Assembly: GCF_015461835.1 (NCBI RefSeq)
Contig: NZ_JACOPX010000007.1
Span: 62,001 to 126,000, forward strand
Origin: Pseudomonas neuropathica
GTDB taxonomy: Bacteria > Pseudomonadota > Gammaproteobacteria > Pseudomonadales > Pseudomonadaceae
Direction of reading: 5' to 3'
DNA: 64,000 bases
Below are positions 27,501 through 36,632 of the stretch, piece by piece. How positions within the stretch are numbered: position 1 is the first letter of the stretch; the number at the start of each line of letters is the position of its first letter. The notes under the pieces were generated by a model, which was not told where the DNA came from, made no database searches, and saw nothing but the letters and a program-made list of their open reading frames with translations. The position numbers and the translations under genes are program-made.

Positions 27501-28948
27501 CCACCCTGATGGTGCAAGGCACCACTTCCGACGCCGGCAAAAGCACACTGGTGACGGCGTTGTGCCGCTGGGCAACTCGTCAGGGCGTGGCGGTCGTACC
27601 GTTCAAGCCGCAGAACATGGCGCTCAACAGTGCCGTGACCGCTGATGGCGGTGAGATTGGCCGCGCGCAAGCGGTGCAGGCGCAAGCATCGAAGCTTGAG
27701 CCGCACACCGACATGAATCCGGTGCTGCTCAAGCCGAACAGTGACACTGGCGCGCAAGTGATCATCCATGGTCGTGCCGTCACCACGATGAACGCGGTTG
27801 CCTACCACGACTACAAAGCCATCGCGATGCAAGCCGTGCTGGCCTCGCATGAACGACTCAGTGCCGCGTATCCGCTGGTGATGGTCGAAGGCGCGGGCTC
27901 ACCGGCCGAGATCAATCTGCGTGCCGGTGATATCGCCAACATGGGTTTTGCCGAAGCGGTGGATTGCCCGGTGTTGCTGATTGCCGACATCAATCGCGGC
28001 GGGGTTTTTGCCCATCTGGTCGGCACCCTCGAACTGCTGTCGCCGAGCGAGCAGGCACGGGTCAAAGGCTTCATCATCAATCGTTTTCGCGGCGACATCG
28101 CCTTGCTGCAACCGGGCCTCGACTGGCTCGAACAGCGCACCGGCAAACCGGTGGTGGGCGTGTTGCCCTACGTGATGGATCTGCATCTGGAAGCCGAGGA
28201 CGGCATTGATCAGCGCCAGACCGACAAAGCCGAACAAGTGCTGAAAGTGGTGGTGCCGGTGCTGCCACGCATCAGCAATCACACAGACTTCGATCCGCTG
28301 CGCTTGCATCCGCAGGTTGATCTGCAATTCGTCGGGCCGGGGCAGGCGATTCCTGCTGCCGATCTGATCATCCTGCCGGGCTCGAAAAGCGTGCGCAGCG
28401 ATCTGGCTTATTTACGTGCCAATGGCTGGGATACCGCGATCAATCGGCATCTGCGTTACGGCGGCAAGGTGCTGGGAATTTGCGGTGGTCTGCAGATGCT
28501 CGGTCAGCAAGTGCATGATCCGCTTGGCCTCGAAGGTGCGCCGGGTACGAGTGCCGGTTTGGGTTTGCTGGCGTTCGACACCATGCTTGAAGCCGAGAAG
28601 CAGTTGCGCAATGTGCGTGGGCGGTTGGCGCTGGAAGATGCCGAAGTCAGTGGCTATGAAATCCATGCTGGCGTGACCAGCGGACCGGCATTGGAAAACG
28701 CTGCGGTGCATCTGGATGACGGTCGTTGCGACGGCGCGCAGAGTGTTGATGGGCAGGTGTTTGGCACGTATCTGCATGGCTTGTTCGAGTCGCCGACGGC
28801 GAGTGCAGCGTTGCTGCGCTGGGCCGGGTTGAGCGATGTGCAGGAGGTGGATTATCACGGCTTGCGCGAACGCGATATCGAGCGGCTGGCGGATCTGGTG
28901 GAGAAGCATCTGGATACTGATCTGTTGCGTCGGCTCTGTGGGATTTGA
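27497..28948 (+). CDS. cobQ: Adenosylcobyric acid synthase (glutamine-hydrolysing)
   Basis: A 483-residue enzyme that amidates side chains b, d, e and g of adenosylcobyrinic acid a,c-diamide. The N-terminal DTBS-like domain has [20 protein letters not shown] (about 5-24) and [14 protein letters not shown]. The glutaminase domain has [12 protein letters not shown] with the Cys nucleophile near residue 329, and [10 protein letters not shown] with the His. The ATG overlaps the decarboxylase stop. After the stop, a 148-base gap with a REP pair interrupts the otherwise tightly packed operon. Confidence 0.97.
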   Translation: MTTLMVQGTTSDAGKSTLVTALCRWATRQGVAVVPFKPQNMALNSAVTADGGEIGRAQAVQAQASKLEPHTDMNPVLLKPNSDTGAQVIIHGRAVTTMNAVAYHDYKAIAMQAVLASHERLSAAYPLVMVEGAGSPAEINLRAGDIANMGFAEAVDCPVLLIADINRGGVFAHLVGTLELLSPSEQARVKGFIINRFRGDIALLQPGLDWLEQRTGKPVVGVLPYVMDLHLEAEDGIDQRQTDKAEQVLKVVVPVLPRISNHTDFDPLRLHPQVDLQFVGPGQAIPAADLIILPGSKSVRSDLAYLRANGWDTAINRHLRYGGKVLGICGGLQMLGQQVHDPLGLEGAPGTSAGLGLLAFDTMLEAEKQLRNVRGRLALEDAEVSGYEIHAGVTSGPALENAAVHLDDGRCDGAQSVDGQVFGTYLHGLFESPTASAALLRWAGLSDVQEVDYHGLRERDIERLADLVEKHLDTDLLRRLCGI

Positions 28949-28960
28949 ATTGCCTGTGCT

Positions 28961-29062
28961 GGCCTCTTCGCGAGCAAGCTCGCTCCCACAATTGCCCGGT
29001 TGGTCATGAATTCTGCTTGCACCCCATAACCCTGTGGGAGCGAGCTTGCTCGCGAAGGGGCC
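28961..29062. repeat. REP pair (BIME) between cobQ and cobU
   Basis: GGCCTCTTCGCGAGCAAGCT with CGCTCCCACA (28961-28990) and TGTGGGAGCGAGCTTGCTCG with CGAAGGGGCC (29033-29062) are inverted copies. Between them lies 42 bases of ordinary sequence. In an operon, such a pair can change mRNA stability or termination. Confidence 0.92.
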
Positions 29063-29096
29063 AATTGCCTCAACACATCACTCTGTGGATAAACCC

Positions 29097-29618
29097 ATGC
29101 TCCAACTGATCCTCGGCGGCGCCCGCTCCGGCAAAAGTCGTCTGGCCGAAAAACTCGCCAGCGACAGCAACCTCTCGGTCACCTACATCGCCACCAGCCA
29201 ACCGCTGGACGGTGAAATGAGCGACCGCGTCGCCCATCACCGCGCGCGTCGTCCCGCCGAATGGGCACTTATTGAAGAACCCTTGGAACTGGCTCGCGTC
29301 CTGCGCGAAAGCGCCAGCGCCGAGCGTTGCCTGCTGGTCGATTGCCTGACCCTGTGGCTGACCAACTTGCTGATGCTCGATGACGCCGAACGCCTCGCCG
29401 CCGAGCGCGAAGCTTTGCTCGACTGCCTGGCAGCCTTGCCGGGTGAAATCATTTTTGTCAGCAACGAGACCGGAATGGGTGTCGTGCCGCTGGGCGAATT
29501 GACTCGCCGCTACGTCGATGAAGCCGGTTGGCTGCATCAAGCTCTGGCTGAGCGCTGTCAGCGTGTTGTCCTGACTGTCGCCGGCCTGCCCCTGACTCTG
29601 AAAGGACCTGCGTTATGA
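29097..29618 (+). CDS. cobU: Adenosylcobinamide kinase / phosphate guanylyltransferase
   Basis: A 173-residue bifunctional enzyme (CobP in Pseudomonas naming). It phosphorylates adenosylcobinamide and attaches GMP, giving AdoCbi-GDP. Visible signatures are the P-loop [18 protein letters not shown] (about 4-21), [22 protein letters not shown] (with the His that is guanylated in the family) and [17 protein letters not shown] 29097 follows the BIME. A DnaA-box-like TGTGGATAA (29084-29092) lies just before it. The stop overlaps cobT (ATGA). Confidence 0.95.
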   Translation: MLQLILGGARSGKSRLAEKLASDSNLSVTYIATSQPLDGEMSDRVAHHRARRPAEWALIEEPLELARVLRESASAERCLLVDCLTLWLTNLLMLDDAERLAAEREALLDCLAALPGEIIFVSNETGMGVVPLGELTRRYVDEAGWLHQALAERCQRVVLTVAGLPLTLKGPAL

Positions 29619-30670
29619 CTCAAGCCTGGTGGCTGAACCCGTGTAAACCGGTCGATCTGAACGTCGTTGAACAAGCGACGGCGCGGCAACAGCAACTGAC
29701 CAAACCGGCAGGTTCGCTGGGGCGTCTGGAATCGGTTGCGGTGCAACTGGCCGGTCTGCAAGGCCAGGTCAAACCGACGCTGGCGCAAGTGTGGATCGCA
29801 ATTTTTGCCGGTGATCACGGCGTAGTCGCTGAAGGTGTTTCGGCGTTCCCGCAGGAAGTCACCGGGCAGATGTTGCTCAACTTTGTCAGCGGCGGTGCGG
29901 CGATCAGTGTGTTGGCGCGGCAGCTCGGTGCGCAGCTGGAAGTGGTTGATCTGGGCACGGTGAATCCAGCGCTGAACCTGGCGGGTGTACGTCACTTGAA
30001 CATCGGTCCGGGCACGGCCAACTTTGTGCAGGGCGCGGCGATGACTCAGGCTCAAGGCGAGCTGGCGTTGCAGGCCGGTCGCGACAGTCTGCTGCGGGCG
30101 AAAGCCGCAGGCGCACAGTTGTTCATCGGTGGCGAAATGGGCATCGGCAACACCACCGCCGCCAGCGCCTTGGCCTGTGCCTTGCTCGATTGCCCGGTGG
30201 TGCATCTGACCGGCCCCGGCACCGGGCTGAATGCCGAAGGTGTCAGCCATAAAGCGCAAGTAATCGAGCGCGCATTGGTGTTGCACGCCGCGCAACGTGG
30301 CGATGCCTTGCAGACCCTGTTCAATCTTGGTGGTTTTGAAATCGCGGCGCTGGTCGGTGCGTATCTGGCGGCGGCTCAAGAAGGCGTTGCAGTATTGGTC
30401 GACGGCTTTATCTGCACGGTCGCTGCGCTGGTTGCGGTGCGCTTGAATCCGGACTGCCGCGAGTGGTTGTTGTTCGGTCACCGGGGCGCCGAGCCGGGTC
30501 ATCGCCATGTGCTGGAAACGCTGAAAGCTGAGCCGTTGCTGGAACTTGGTCTGCGTCTGGGTGAGGGCAGTGGCGCCGCGTTGGCGGTGCCGCTGTTGCG
30601 TCTTGCCTGCGATCTGCACGGGCAGATGGCGACGTTCGCCGAAGCGGCGGTGGCGGATCGTCCGGCATGA
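29615..30670 (+). CDS. cobT: Nicotinate-nucleotide-DMB phosphoribosyltransferase
   Basis: A 351-residue enzyme that makes alpha-ribazole phosphate from NaMN and DMB, activating the base made by BluB. Signatures are [21 protein letters not shown] (about 28-48), [20 protein letters not shown] (about 64-83) and the C-terminal [16 protein letters not shown] with the catalytic Glu. The start overlaps the cobU stop and the stop overlaps the phosphatase start, so three consecutive genes are translationally coupled. Confidence 0.97.
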   Translation: MTQAWWLNPCKPVDLNVVEQATARQQQLTKPAGSLGRLESVAVQLAGLQGQVKPTLAQVWIAIFAGDHGVVAEGVSAFPQEVTGQMLLNFVSGGAAISVLARQLGAQLEVVDLGTVNPALNLAGVRHLNIGPGTANFVQGAAMTQAQGELALQAGRDSLLRAKAAGAQLFIGGEMGIGNTTAASALACALLDCPVVHLTGPGTGLNAEGVSHKAQVIERALVLHAAQRGDALQTLFNLGGFEIAALVGAYLAAAQEGVAVLVDGFICTVAALVAVRLNPDCREWLLFGHRGAEPGHRHVLETLKAEPLLELGLRLGEGSGAALAVPLLRLACDLHGQMATFAEAAVADRPA

Positions 30671-31242
30671 CCCTGCAACTGGATCTGTTGCGTCATGGTG
30701 AAACTGAACTCGGCGGTGGTTTGCGCGGCAGCCTCGACGATGCGCTGACCGAACAGGGTTGGGCGCAGATGCGTGCGGCGGTAGTCGAAGGCGGGCCGTG
30801 GCAGCGGATTGTCAGTTCGCCGTTGCAGCGTTGTGCGCGCTTCGCCGCCGAACTGGGCGACCAGCTGAACCTTCCGGTGCAGCTGGACAAGGATCTGCAG
30901 GAGCTGCATTTCGGCGCATGGGAAGGGCAGAGCGCAGCGGCGTTGATGGAAACGGACGCCGAGGCCTTGGGGCTGTTCTGGGCTGATCCGTATTCCTTTA
31001 CTCCACCGCAAGGTGAGCCGGTCAGCGCGTTTTCCTCGCGAGTGTTGGCAGCGGTTGCGCGCCTGCACACTGCATATGCCGGTGAGCGGATTTTGCTAAT
31101 CAGTCATGGCGGCGTGATGCGTCTGCTGTTGGCGCAAGCGCGAGGGCTGCCACGCGAACAACTGCTCAATGTCGAGGTCGGGCATGGCGCAATGTTTGCG
31201 CTGACGGTCGAGGTTGACGGTTCACTCAAGGAAGGTCCCTGA
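30667..31242 (+). CDS. cobC: Alpha-ribazole phosphatase family protein
   Basis: A 191-residue histidine phosphatase. The phosphohistidine motif [10 protein letters not shown] is at about residues 7-16, [11 protein letters not shown] at about 52-62, the acid region [12 protein letters not shown] at about 78-89, and the second His in [10 protein letters not shown] at about 142-151. Position between cobT and cobS points to the phosphatase that removes the 5'-phosphate of alpha-ribazole phosphate or of adenosylcobalamin phosphate. Other histidine phosphatase activities cannot be excluded by sequence alone. Confidence 0.9.
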   Translation: MTLQLDLLRHGETELGGGLRGSLDDALTEQGWAQMRAAVVEGGPWQRIVSSPLQRCARFAAELGDQLNLPVQLDKDLQELHFGAWEGQSAAALMETDAEALGLFWADPYSFTPPQGEPVSAFSSRVLAAVARLHTAYAGERILLISHGGVMRLLLAQARGLPREQLLNVEVGHGAMFALTVEVDGSLKEGP

Positions 31243-31243
31243 C

Positions 31244-31975
31244 ATGTTGCCGCTGTGGATCGCCCTGCAATTTCTCAGTAGCCTGCCGATTCGCCTGCCG
31301 GGGATGCCCGAGCCGGAACAGCTTGGGCGATCGCTGCTGTTTTATCCGCTGGTGGGGCTGTTGTTCGGGCTGATCCTGTGGGCGCTGAATCTTGCCTTGA
31401 GCGGCGCGCCGTTGCTGCTGCATGCGGCGTTGCTGCTGACGGTTTGGGTGGTGCTCAGCGGCGCACTTCACCTGGATGGTCTGGCCGACAGCGCCGATGC
31501 CTGGCTCGGCGGTTTTGGTGATCGCGAGCGTACGTTGACGATCATGAAAGACCCGCGCAGCGGGCCGATTGCGGTAGTGACGCTGGTGCTGGTGTTGCTG
31601 CTCAAGTTTGCTGCACTGCTGGCGCTGATCGAGCAAGGGCATGGGCTGGTGTTGATCATTGTGCCGCTGCTCGGGCGGGCGGCGCTGTTGGGGTTGTTTC
31701 TGACGACGCCGTATGTACGTGCGGGTGGGTTGGGGCAGGCGTTGGCGGATCATTTGCCGCGCAAGGCCGGGTGGCGGGTACTGGGCTTGAGTGCGCTGGG
31801 CTGCGTGTTGATCGCCGGGTTTGGCGCCGTTGTTGCGTTGGTGATTTCGGTCGTTGTGTTTGTCTGGCTGCGGCAAGTGATGATGCGGCGGTTGGGCGGG
31901 ACGACGGGTGATACGGCGGGGGCGTTGCTGGAATTGCTGGAGATGGTGGTGTTGGTTGGATGGGTTTTGGTCTGA
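31244..31975 (+). CDS. cobS: Adenosylcobinamide-GDP ribazoletransferase
   Basis: A 243-residue membrane protein (CobV in Pseudomonas naming) that performs the last assembly step, joining AdoCbi-GDP and alpha-ribazole (phosphate). Family marks are the N-terminal ALQFLSSLPIRLPGMPEPEQLGRSLLFYPLVG and the loop GALHLDGLADSADAWLGGFGDRERTLTIMKDPRSGPIAV (about 78-116) with its acidic metal-binding residues. About six membrane helices are expected. It begins one base after the phosphatase stop and ends the B12 operon. A REP pair follows. Confidence 0.96.
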   Translation: MLPLWIALQFLSSLPIRLPGMPEPEQLGRSLLFYPLVGLLFGLILWALNLALSGAPLLLHAALLLTVWVVLSGALHLDGLADSADAWLGGFGDRERTLTIMKDPRSGPIAVVTLVLVLLLKFAALLALIEQGHGLVLIIVPLLGRAALLGLFLTTPYVRAGGLGQALADHLPRKAGWRVLGLSALGCVLIAGFGAVVALVISVVVFVWLRQVMMRRLGGTTGDTAGALLELLEMVVLVGWVLV

Positions 31976-32002
31976 GAGATTGTCGCTGGATGTGCTGGCC
32001 CC

Positions 32003-32073
32003 ATCGCGAGCAGGCTCACTCCTGGAATTTGAAATGCATTCACCTGTAGGAGTGAGCCTGCTCGCGATAGCGG
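32003..32073. repeat. REP pair (BIME) after cobS
   Basis: ATCGCGAGCAGGCTCACTCC (32003-32022) and GTAGGAGTGAGCCTGCTCGC with GATAGCGG (32046-32073) are inverted copies. It closes the cobalamin operon. Confidence 0.9.
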
Positions 32074-32116
32074 TGTGTCAGGCGCAACAAATGTTATGGG
32101 TAAACTCATCTGTAAC

Positions 32117-32148
32117 TTGATTTAACATAGTCGCGGGTATATACACGC
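32117..32148 (+). promoter_or_regulatory. marR promoter with overlapping palindromic operator
   Basis: TTGATT (32117-32122), 17 bases, TATACA (32140-32145). The near-perfect palindrome GCGGGTATATACACGC (32133-32148) covers the -10 box. The same palindrome, perfect, lies at 32579-32594 before the MFS gene, which points to autoregulation by the MarR protein. The -10 position puts the transcript start at or next to the ATG at 32152. Confidence 0.7.
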
Positions 32149-32151
32149 ATC

Positions 32152-32556
32152 ATGCTTCCTTCTCAGTGTTTGTGCACCAACCTGCGTCGCGCCGCTCGTG
32201 GCGTCAGCAGGCATTACGACGGCGCTCTCGACGGCTTCGGAATCAACGTTGCCCAGTATTCTTTGCTGTGCAATCTGCAGCGTCTGGATCAACCGAGCAT
32301 TTCCGAACTCGCCGAGGCGATGGGTCTGGACCGCAGCACCCTCGGACGCAATCTACGGGTGCTGGAAGGTGAGGGGCTGGTGGCGCTGGCCGAAGGCGAG
32401 GACATGCGCAACCGCATCGTCAAACTCACCGAGACCGGCGTGCAACGCCTGGCAGCGGCACTGCCGGCCTGGGAAGCAGCGCAGCAGCGGCTGATCGACC
32501 GACTGGGCGCCGAGAAGCGTGAAACCTTGCTCAGATTGCTGGATGAACTGGCCTGA
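32152..32556 (+). CDS. MarR family transcriptional regulator
   Basis: A 134-residue winged-helix regulator. The recognition region PSISELAEAMGLDRSTLGRNLRVLEGEGLVALAEGEDMRNRIVKLTETG (about 46-94) is typical of MarR proteins. Two cysteines (C6, C8) near the N-terminus could sense oxidants, but this is only a guess. No Shine-Dalgarno site precedes ATG 32152, and the operator ends three bases upstream, so a leaderless mRNA is plausible. The likely target is the adjacent MFS gene, which has the same operator. Confidence 0.9.
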   Translation: MLPSQCLCTNLRRAARGVSRHYDGALDGFGINVAQYSLLCNLQRLDQPSISELAEAMGLDRSTLGRNLRVLEGEGLVALAEGEDMRNRIVKLTETGVQRLAAALPAWEAAQQRLIDRLGAEKRETLLRLLDELA

Positions 32557-32578
32557 GGCCGGTTTTTTCCAAACTCAA

Positions 32579-32594
32579 GCGGGTATATACCCGC
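32579..32594. promoter_or_regulatory. Perfect MarR operator before the MFS gene
   Basis: GCGGGTATATACCCGC is a perfect 16-bp palindrome, 22 bases after the marR stop and 15 before the MFS start. It matches the operator at marR in 15 of 16 positions. Confidence 0.75.
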
Positions 32595-32609
32595 AAGCGG
32601 AGAATAACA

Positions 32610-33818
32610 ATGACATCGATGTGGCGTACGTGCGGTTGGGTGTTGCTGGGGAGTGCGCTGATCCTGGCGTTGTCATTGGGCGTGCGGCACGGTTTCGGTC
32701 TGTTCCTGTCACCGATGAGTGCGCAATTCGGCTGGGGGCGTGAGGTATTTGCTTTCGCGATCGCCCTGCAGAACCTGATCTGGGGTCTGGCGCAACCGTT
32801 TACCGGTGCATTGGCTGACCGCTTCGGCGCGGCAAAAGTGGTGCTCGTCGGAGGGGTGCTCTACGCGGTGGGTCTGGTGTGCATGGGCCTGTCTGATTCG
32901 GCGGTGACGCTATCGCTGAGCGCCGGCCTGCTGATCGGCATTGGTCTGTCCGGCACCTCGTTCTCGGTGATCCTCGGCGTCGTCGGCCGCGCGGTGCCGC
33001 CGGAAAAACGCAGCATGGGTATGGGGATTGCCAGTGCTGCCGGTTCTTTCGGCCAGTTCGCCATGTTGCCGGGTACCCTCGGCTTGATTGGCTGGCTCGG
33101 CTGGTCGGCGGCGTTGTTGGTATTGGGCTTGCTGGTGGCGCTGATCGTGCCGCTGGTGAGTATGCTCAAGGACAAGCCGTTGCCGGTGCTCGGCCATGAA
33201 CAAACCTTGTCCGAGGCCCTGCGCGAAGCCTGTTCGCATTCGGGTTTCTGGTTGTTGGCGTTCGGCTTTTTTGTCTGCGGTTTTCAGGTCGTGTTCATTG
33301 GTGTGCACTTGCCGGCCTATCTGGTCGATCAGCATCTGCCGGCCAGTGTTGGCACCACGGTGCTGGCATTGATCGGGCTGTTCAATATCTTCGGCACCTA
33401 CACCGCCGGCTGGCTCGGCGGACGCATGTCCAAGCCGCGCTTGCTCACCGCGTTGTATCTGCTGCGCGCAGTGGTGATCGTGTTGTTCCTGTGGCTGCCG
33501 GTGACGACCACGTCGGCGTACCTGTTTGGCATGGCCATGGGTTTCCTGTGGCTGTCGACGGTGCCGTTGACCAACGGTACGGTGGCGACCTTGTTCGGGG
33601 TGCGAAACCTGTCCATGCTCGGTGGCATCGTGTTCCTCTTCCATCAGTTGGGATCGTTCCTCGGCGGCTGGCTGGGCGGGGTGGTGTATGACCGAACCGG
33701 GAGTTATGACTTGATCTGGCAAGTGGCGGTTCTGCTGAGCCTGCTGGCAGCCGCGCTGAACTGGCCGGTGCGTGAGCGTCCAGTCGCACGCCTGCAAGCC
33801 GCAGCGAGCGCCGCATGA
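32610..33818 (+). CDS. MFS transporter under MarR control
   Basis: A 402-residue, twelve-helix major facilitator protein with the loop GALADRFGAAKVVLVGG (about 68-84) between helices 2 and 3, as in MFS carriers. The RHGFGLFLSPMSAQFGWGREVFAFAIALQNLIWGLAQP opening is like the oxalate/formate or monocarboxylate-type branch, with an unknown substrate. ATG 32610 follows GCGGAG by eight bases. The shared operator implies induction when the MarR ligand is present. Its stop overlaps a 40-residue ORF (ATGA). Confidence 0.9.
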   Translation: MTSMWRTCGWVLLGSALILALSLGVRHGFGLFLSPMSAQFGWGREVFAFAIALQNLIWGLAQPFTGALADRFGAAKVVLVGGVLYAVGLVCMGLSDSAVTLSLSAGLLIGIGLSGTSFSVILGVVGRAVPPEKRSMGMGIASAAGSFGQFAMLPGTLGLIGWLGWSAALLVLGLLVALIVPLVSMLKDKPLPVLGHEQTLSEALREACSHSGFWLLAFGFFVCGFQVVFIGVHLPAYLVDQHLPASVGTTVLALIGLFNIFGTYTAGWLGGRMSKPRLLTALYLLRAVVIVLFLWLPVTTTSAYLFGMAMGFLWLSTVPLTNGTVATLFGVRNLSMLGGIVFLFHQLGSFLGGWLGGVVYDRTGSYDLIWQVAVLLSLLAAALNWPVRERPVARLQAAASAA

Positions 33819-33937
33819 GCCGATTCTGGCGACGATTGGCCATCACGGCACTCGGCGCCGCTGTGCTGGCGCTGGTGTGGTGGGGCTGGCAGCAGGGCGG
33901 CCTGGCCTTGATGCAGTTGGGCATGAGCATTTGCTAG
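33815..33937 (+). CDS. 40-residue single-helix membrane protein
   Basis: A short reading frame whose ATG lies in the MFS stop (ATGA, 33815-33818). The product begins MSRFWRRLAITALGAAVLAL, with basic residues (R3, R6, R7), a hydrophobic helix from about 8 to 25 and WWGW in the middle, then a short tail ending in Cys. The tight overlap and the membrane topology suggest a small partner of the MFS carrier. I do not recognise a family. It was found by reading the sequence around the MFS stop. Confidence 0.6.
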   Translation: MSRFWRRLAITALGAAVLALVWWGWQQGGLALMQLGMSIC

Positions 33938-33992
33938 AAGCGGGCATGACGAGTAACGTCGAATCCTGAACGACTGCTCAAGGATGCTCGAC

Positions 33993-34553
33993 ATGCTGAT
34001 GCGCTGGTGTGCTGTTCCCGCGTTGCTGATGGCGTTGACTGGTCTGGCCCAGGCCGCTGACTGTCCCGAATTGTTGCAAGGCTCGCTGCCCAAGTTGCGC
34101 GCCAAGGAATCCATTGACCTGTGCAAGCAGTACGCCGACAAACCGTTAGTGGTGGTCAACACCGCAAGCTTCTGCGGTTTCGCGCCGCAATTCGAAGGTC
34201 TTGAGGCGCTGCATAAGCGCTACGAAGGGCAAGGTTTGCAAATGCTCGGGGTGCCTTCCAACGACTTCAAACAGGAGTCCAAGGACAGCGCCGAGACTGC
34301 CAAGGTCTGCTACGCCAACTATGGCGTGACGTTCAATATGACCGAGCCGCAAAAGGTTCGTGGTGATGACGCTACGCATCTGTTCCAGGTGCTGGCCGCA
34401 CAGAGCAGCGCGCCGAAGTGGAATTTCTACAAGTATGTGGTCGATCGCCAGGGCAAGGTGATCGCCAATTTCTCCAGTCTGACCAAGCCGGATGATCCGG
34501 AATTTATTGCCGCAATCGAGAAGGCTATCGCCTCGAAACCCCTGAAGCCCTGA
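33993..34553 (+). CDS. Glutathione peroxidase family protein, exported
   Basis: A 186-residue protein. The start ATG 33993 has AAGGA eight bases upstream. A signal peptide ([16 protein letters not shown]) precedes ADCPEL, so the enzyme should be periplasmic. The thioredoxin-fold core shows [25 protein letters not shown] (Cys about 61), GVPSNDFKQ and [15 protein letters not shown]. The last gives the Trp-Asn of the catalytic tetrad. Bacterial members with Cys often use thioredoxin-like donors in place of glutathione. It reduces peroxides in the envelope. Confidence 0.92.
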   Translation: MLMRWCAVPALLMALTGLAQAADCPELLQGSLPKLRAKESIDLCKQYADKPLVVVNTASFCGFAPQFEGLEALHKRYEGQGLQMLGVPSNDFKQESKDSAETAKVCYANYGVTFNMTEPQKVRGDDATHLFQVLAAQSSAPKWNFYKYVVDRQGKVIANFSSLTKPDDPEFIAAIEKAIASKPLKP

Positions 34554-34554
34554 T

Positions 34555-34642
34555 CTGTAGGGGTTGCGGCACGCTGAGATCTTTTGATTTTAAAAAACAG
34601 ATCAAAAGATCGCAGCCTCGTTGCACTCGACAGCTCCTACAG
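34555..34642. repeat. REP-like palindrome, GATCTTTTGAT family
   Basis: TGTAGGGGTTGCGGCACGCT, then GATCTTTTGATTTTAAAAAA and CAGATCAAAAGATCGCAGCC, closing with CAGCTCCTACAG. The core is inverted around an A/T centre. Relatives lie at 43692-43781 and 50761-50834. Confidence 0.85.
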
Positions 34643-34663
34643 GTCGCACAAATTTCAGGCACT

Positions 34664-34700
34664 AAAAAGCCCCGCCTCTGCAAAGAGAGCGGGGCTTTTT
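34664..34700. terminator. Bidirectional intrinsic terminator
   Basis: AAAAAGCCCCGC (34664-34675) pairs with GCGGGGCTTTTT (34689-34700) over a 13-base loop. It separates the convergent glutathione peroxidase and FadL-type genes and can end both. Confidence 0.92.
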
Positions 34701-34731
34701 GTGGGCGAGGGATCAGCCTCGCCACACAGCA

Positions 34732-36003
34732 TCAGAAGCGGTAAGTCGCGCCGACACCGAAACCGTTTGCCGAGTTTTCATACTTGGCATCGTAGGTCTG
34801 GCCACGGTTGTTTTCGTTGCGGATCTTGACCGACTCTTCCTTCAGGTACGAGTAAGCGACGTCGATGGTCAGGTCGTCGGTCGGGCTCCAGCCGGCACCG
34901 ATACTGAAGATGGTGCGGTCGCCAGTCGGAATGCGTGGCGAACGGTCTTCGTTATTGGTCGGCGACTGGTCGAACGTCAGGCCGGTACGCAGTACCCATT
35001 CCTTGTTCAGCTGGTACGAAGTACCCACGGCGTAAGCCCAGGAGTCGTGCCAGTTCTGGTCTTCGTTGATCGAACCGAACTGGCCGGCCAGCAGCGGCTG
35101 CACACCGGAGTTCTTGACGGTGATTTTTTCCAGCTGGCTCCAACGGGTCCAGGTGGTACCGGCATACACGTTCCAGCGGTCGTTGATCGCCTGGGTAACC
35201 GAGAGGTCGACCGATTCAGGCGTGGTGATCTTCAGCGAAGCGTCGTACTTCTGGTTGGCACCCAGACCGATCGCGCCGAGCACACCGTAGTTGACCTTGG
35301 TGTTGCCTTCGAGCTTGTAGTCGACTTTCGAGTGGTAGGTCAGACCGACACGAGTGGTGTCGGTGGCTTGCACCAGCAGGCCGACGTTGTAGCCCAGTGC
35401 GGTGTCGTCACCCTTGATCTTGACCTTGCCGTCCGGGAACGCCGGAGAGATCGACAGGTTGGACTCCAGCGAGCCGTCGATGCGGTTGATGGTTGGGCCG
35501 AAACCGATCGACACCTTGTCGTTGAAGGCGTAGCTGACGGTTGGCTGGAAGGTGATCACTTGTACTTCGGACTTGCTGCCAAAGTAACGGCCGGCAAAGC
35601 CGTTTTCATAATCAGTGATCAGGCCGAATGGCACATAAACGCCAAGGCCGAATGCCCAGTGATCATCAATCGGTTTGACGTAGAAGCCCATAGGTACAGC
35701 GGTGAAGGGCACCATGTCGCCTTTGTTGCTGCCGCCGTTGGGGCTGGAAGTGGCATTGCTGATATCGGTGTGAGCATCGACAACGGCTACGCCACCGGTC
35801 ACTTGTTCGCGCTTGATGCGCGACATGCCGGCAGGGTTGCCATAAACAGTGCTTGCGTCGTCGGCAGAAGAAGATCGCCCGGCAAAACCAGTCCCCATCC
35901 CGCTGATGCTTTGTTCGTTGAGGGCAAAGCCGGCCGCGAAAATTTGGGTGGAGGCGAGGGTAACGGCGAGGCTAAGGGTGGTTTTGAGCATGACTTTTTT
36001 CAT
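34732..36003 (-). CDS. FadL/OmpP1 family outer-membrane protein
   Basis: A 423-residue porin with a signal peptide (LKTTLSLAVTLASTQIFA, then AGFALNEQSISGMGTGFAGR). The GFALNEQSxxGMGxxFAGR hatch start, NPAGMSRIKREQVTGG and the C-terminal aromatic (ATYRF) are typical of FadL-like channels. These move long-chain fatty acids or aromatic hydrophobics across the outer membrane. The substrate cannot be told from sequence. No fatty-acid regulator site was recognised upstream. It lies beside a small unknown gene on the same strand. Confidence 0.92.
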   Translation of the reverse strand: MKKVMLKTTLSLAVTLASTQIFAAGFALNEQSISGMGTGFAGRSSSADDASTVYGNPAGMSRIKREQVTGGVAVVDAHTDISNATSSPNGGSNKGDMVPFTAVPMGFYVKPIDDHWAFGLGVYVPFGLITDYENGFAGRYFGSKSEVQVITFQPTVSYAFNDKVSIGFGPTINRIDGSLESNLSISPAFPDGKVKIKGDDTALGYNVGLLVQATDTTRVGLTYHSKVDYKLEGNTKVNYGVLGAIGLGANQKYDASLKITTPESVDLSVTQAINDRWNVYAGTTWTRWSQLEKITVKNSGVQPLLAGQFGSINEDQNWHDSWAYAVGTSYQLNKEWVLRTGLTFDQSPTNNEDRSPRIPTGDRTIFSIGAGWSPTDDLTIDVAYSYLKEESVKIRNENNRGQTYDAKYENSANGFGVGATYRF

Positions 36004-36149
36004 TATTAGAACTCCTGATGATCACCGGGGCGAAAATTACCAACATTTTCGTCCCAGCGCTATAGTCCGTATGCCTTGAGTTAGAGCGGTTTTGTAGGAC
36101 AATCCGACCAGAATCGCGACCTGTTGGGCGATCTTCTGAAACCGGTCGG

Positions 36150-36632
36150 TCAGCAAGCGACCTGATTCACCGGTGAAACACAGGTGTGCCAGGCGTAAGT
36201 GAAGTCGCGCAGACGACCTTGGGGTTGAAAGGTCTGACGCCAGATACGCGCCATTCCCAGCAAATCGTTGGAGTCGGGGAGGGTGGGGTTTTGTTCTTCT
36301 ACCAGCAACCAGGCAATGGCCGTGGCGTAGCGCAGATTGACCGTCAGTTCCAGGTGCGGACCGGTCAGAAAAGCATGCTGACTGGCGAGGCCGCGAACCA
36401 GGCTGGCACGTTCCGGATCGAGCGCCAGATAGTCATCCCAAAGGGCCTGGTGGCGATGCTCGGCGATACGGTAGAGGCCGTGGCCACGGCGGTCATGCAG
36501 GGCGGAACCCAGGGCAGACTGGCTGGCGGCGATGCCCAGCAGCAGAGATTCGGCAGTTGCGCTGTGACGTCCCAGATAAATCAGCGTAGGACGGATCACG
36601 TAGCGACACAGTTCGCTGGCAGCGATACCCAT
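36150..36632 (-). CDS. Conserved hypothetical protein upstream of the FadL-type gene
   Basis: A 160-residue soluble protein that I do not recognise. It has no signal peptide and is rich in Leu, Ala, His and Arg (CRYVIRPTLIYLGRHSATAESLLLGIAASQSALGSALHD), and looks all-helical. GAGGG precedes ATG 36632. The 146-base gap to the FadL-type gene on the same strand leaves room for a separate promoter, so the two may or may not share a transcript. Confidence 0.75.
   Translation of the reverse strand: MGIAASELCRYVIRPTLIYLGRHSATAESLLLGIAASQSALGSALHDRRGHGLYRIAEHRHQALWDDYLALDPERASLVRGLASQHAFLTGPHLELTVNLRYATAIAWLLVEEQNPTLPDSNDLLGMARIWRQTFQPQGRLRDFTYAWHTCVSPVNQVAC

Noticed and set aside
25965..27575. A 536-codon open frame antisense to cbiB and cobD
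   Set aside because: It runs across two conserved genes on the other strand with no similarity of its own.
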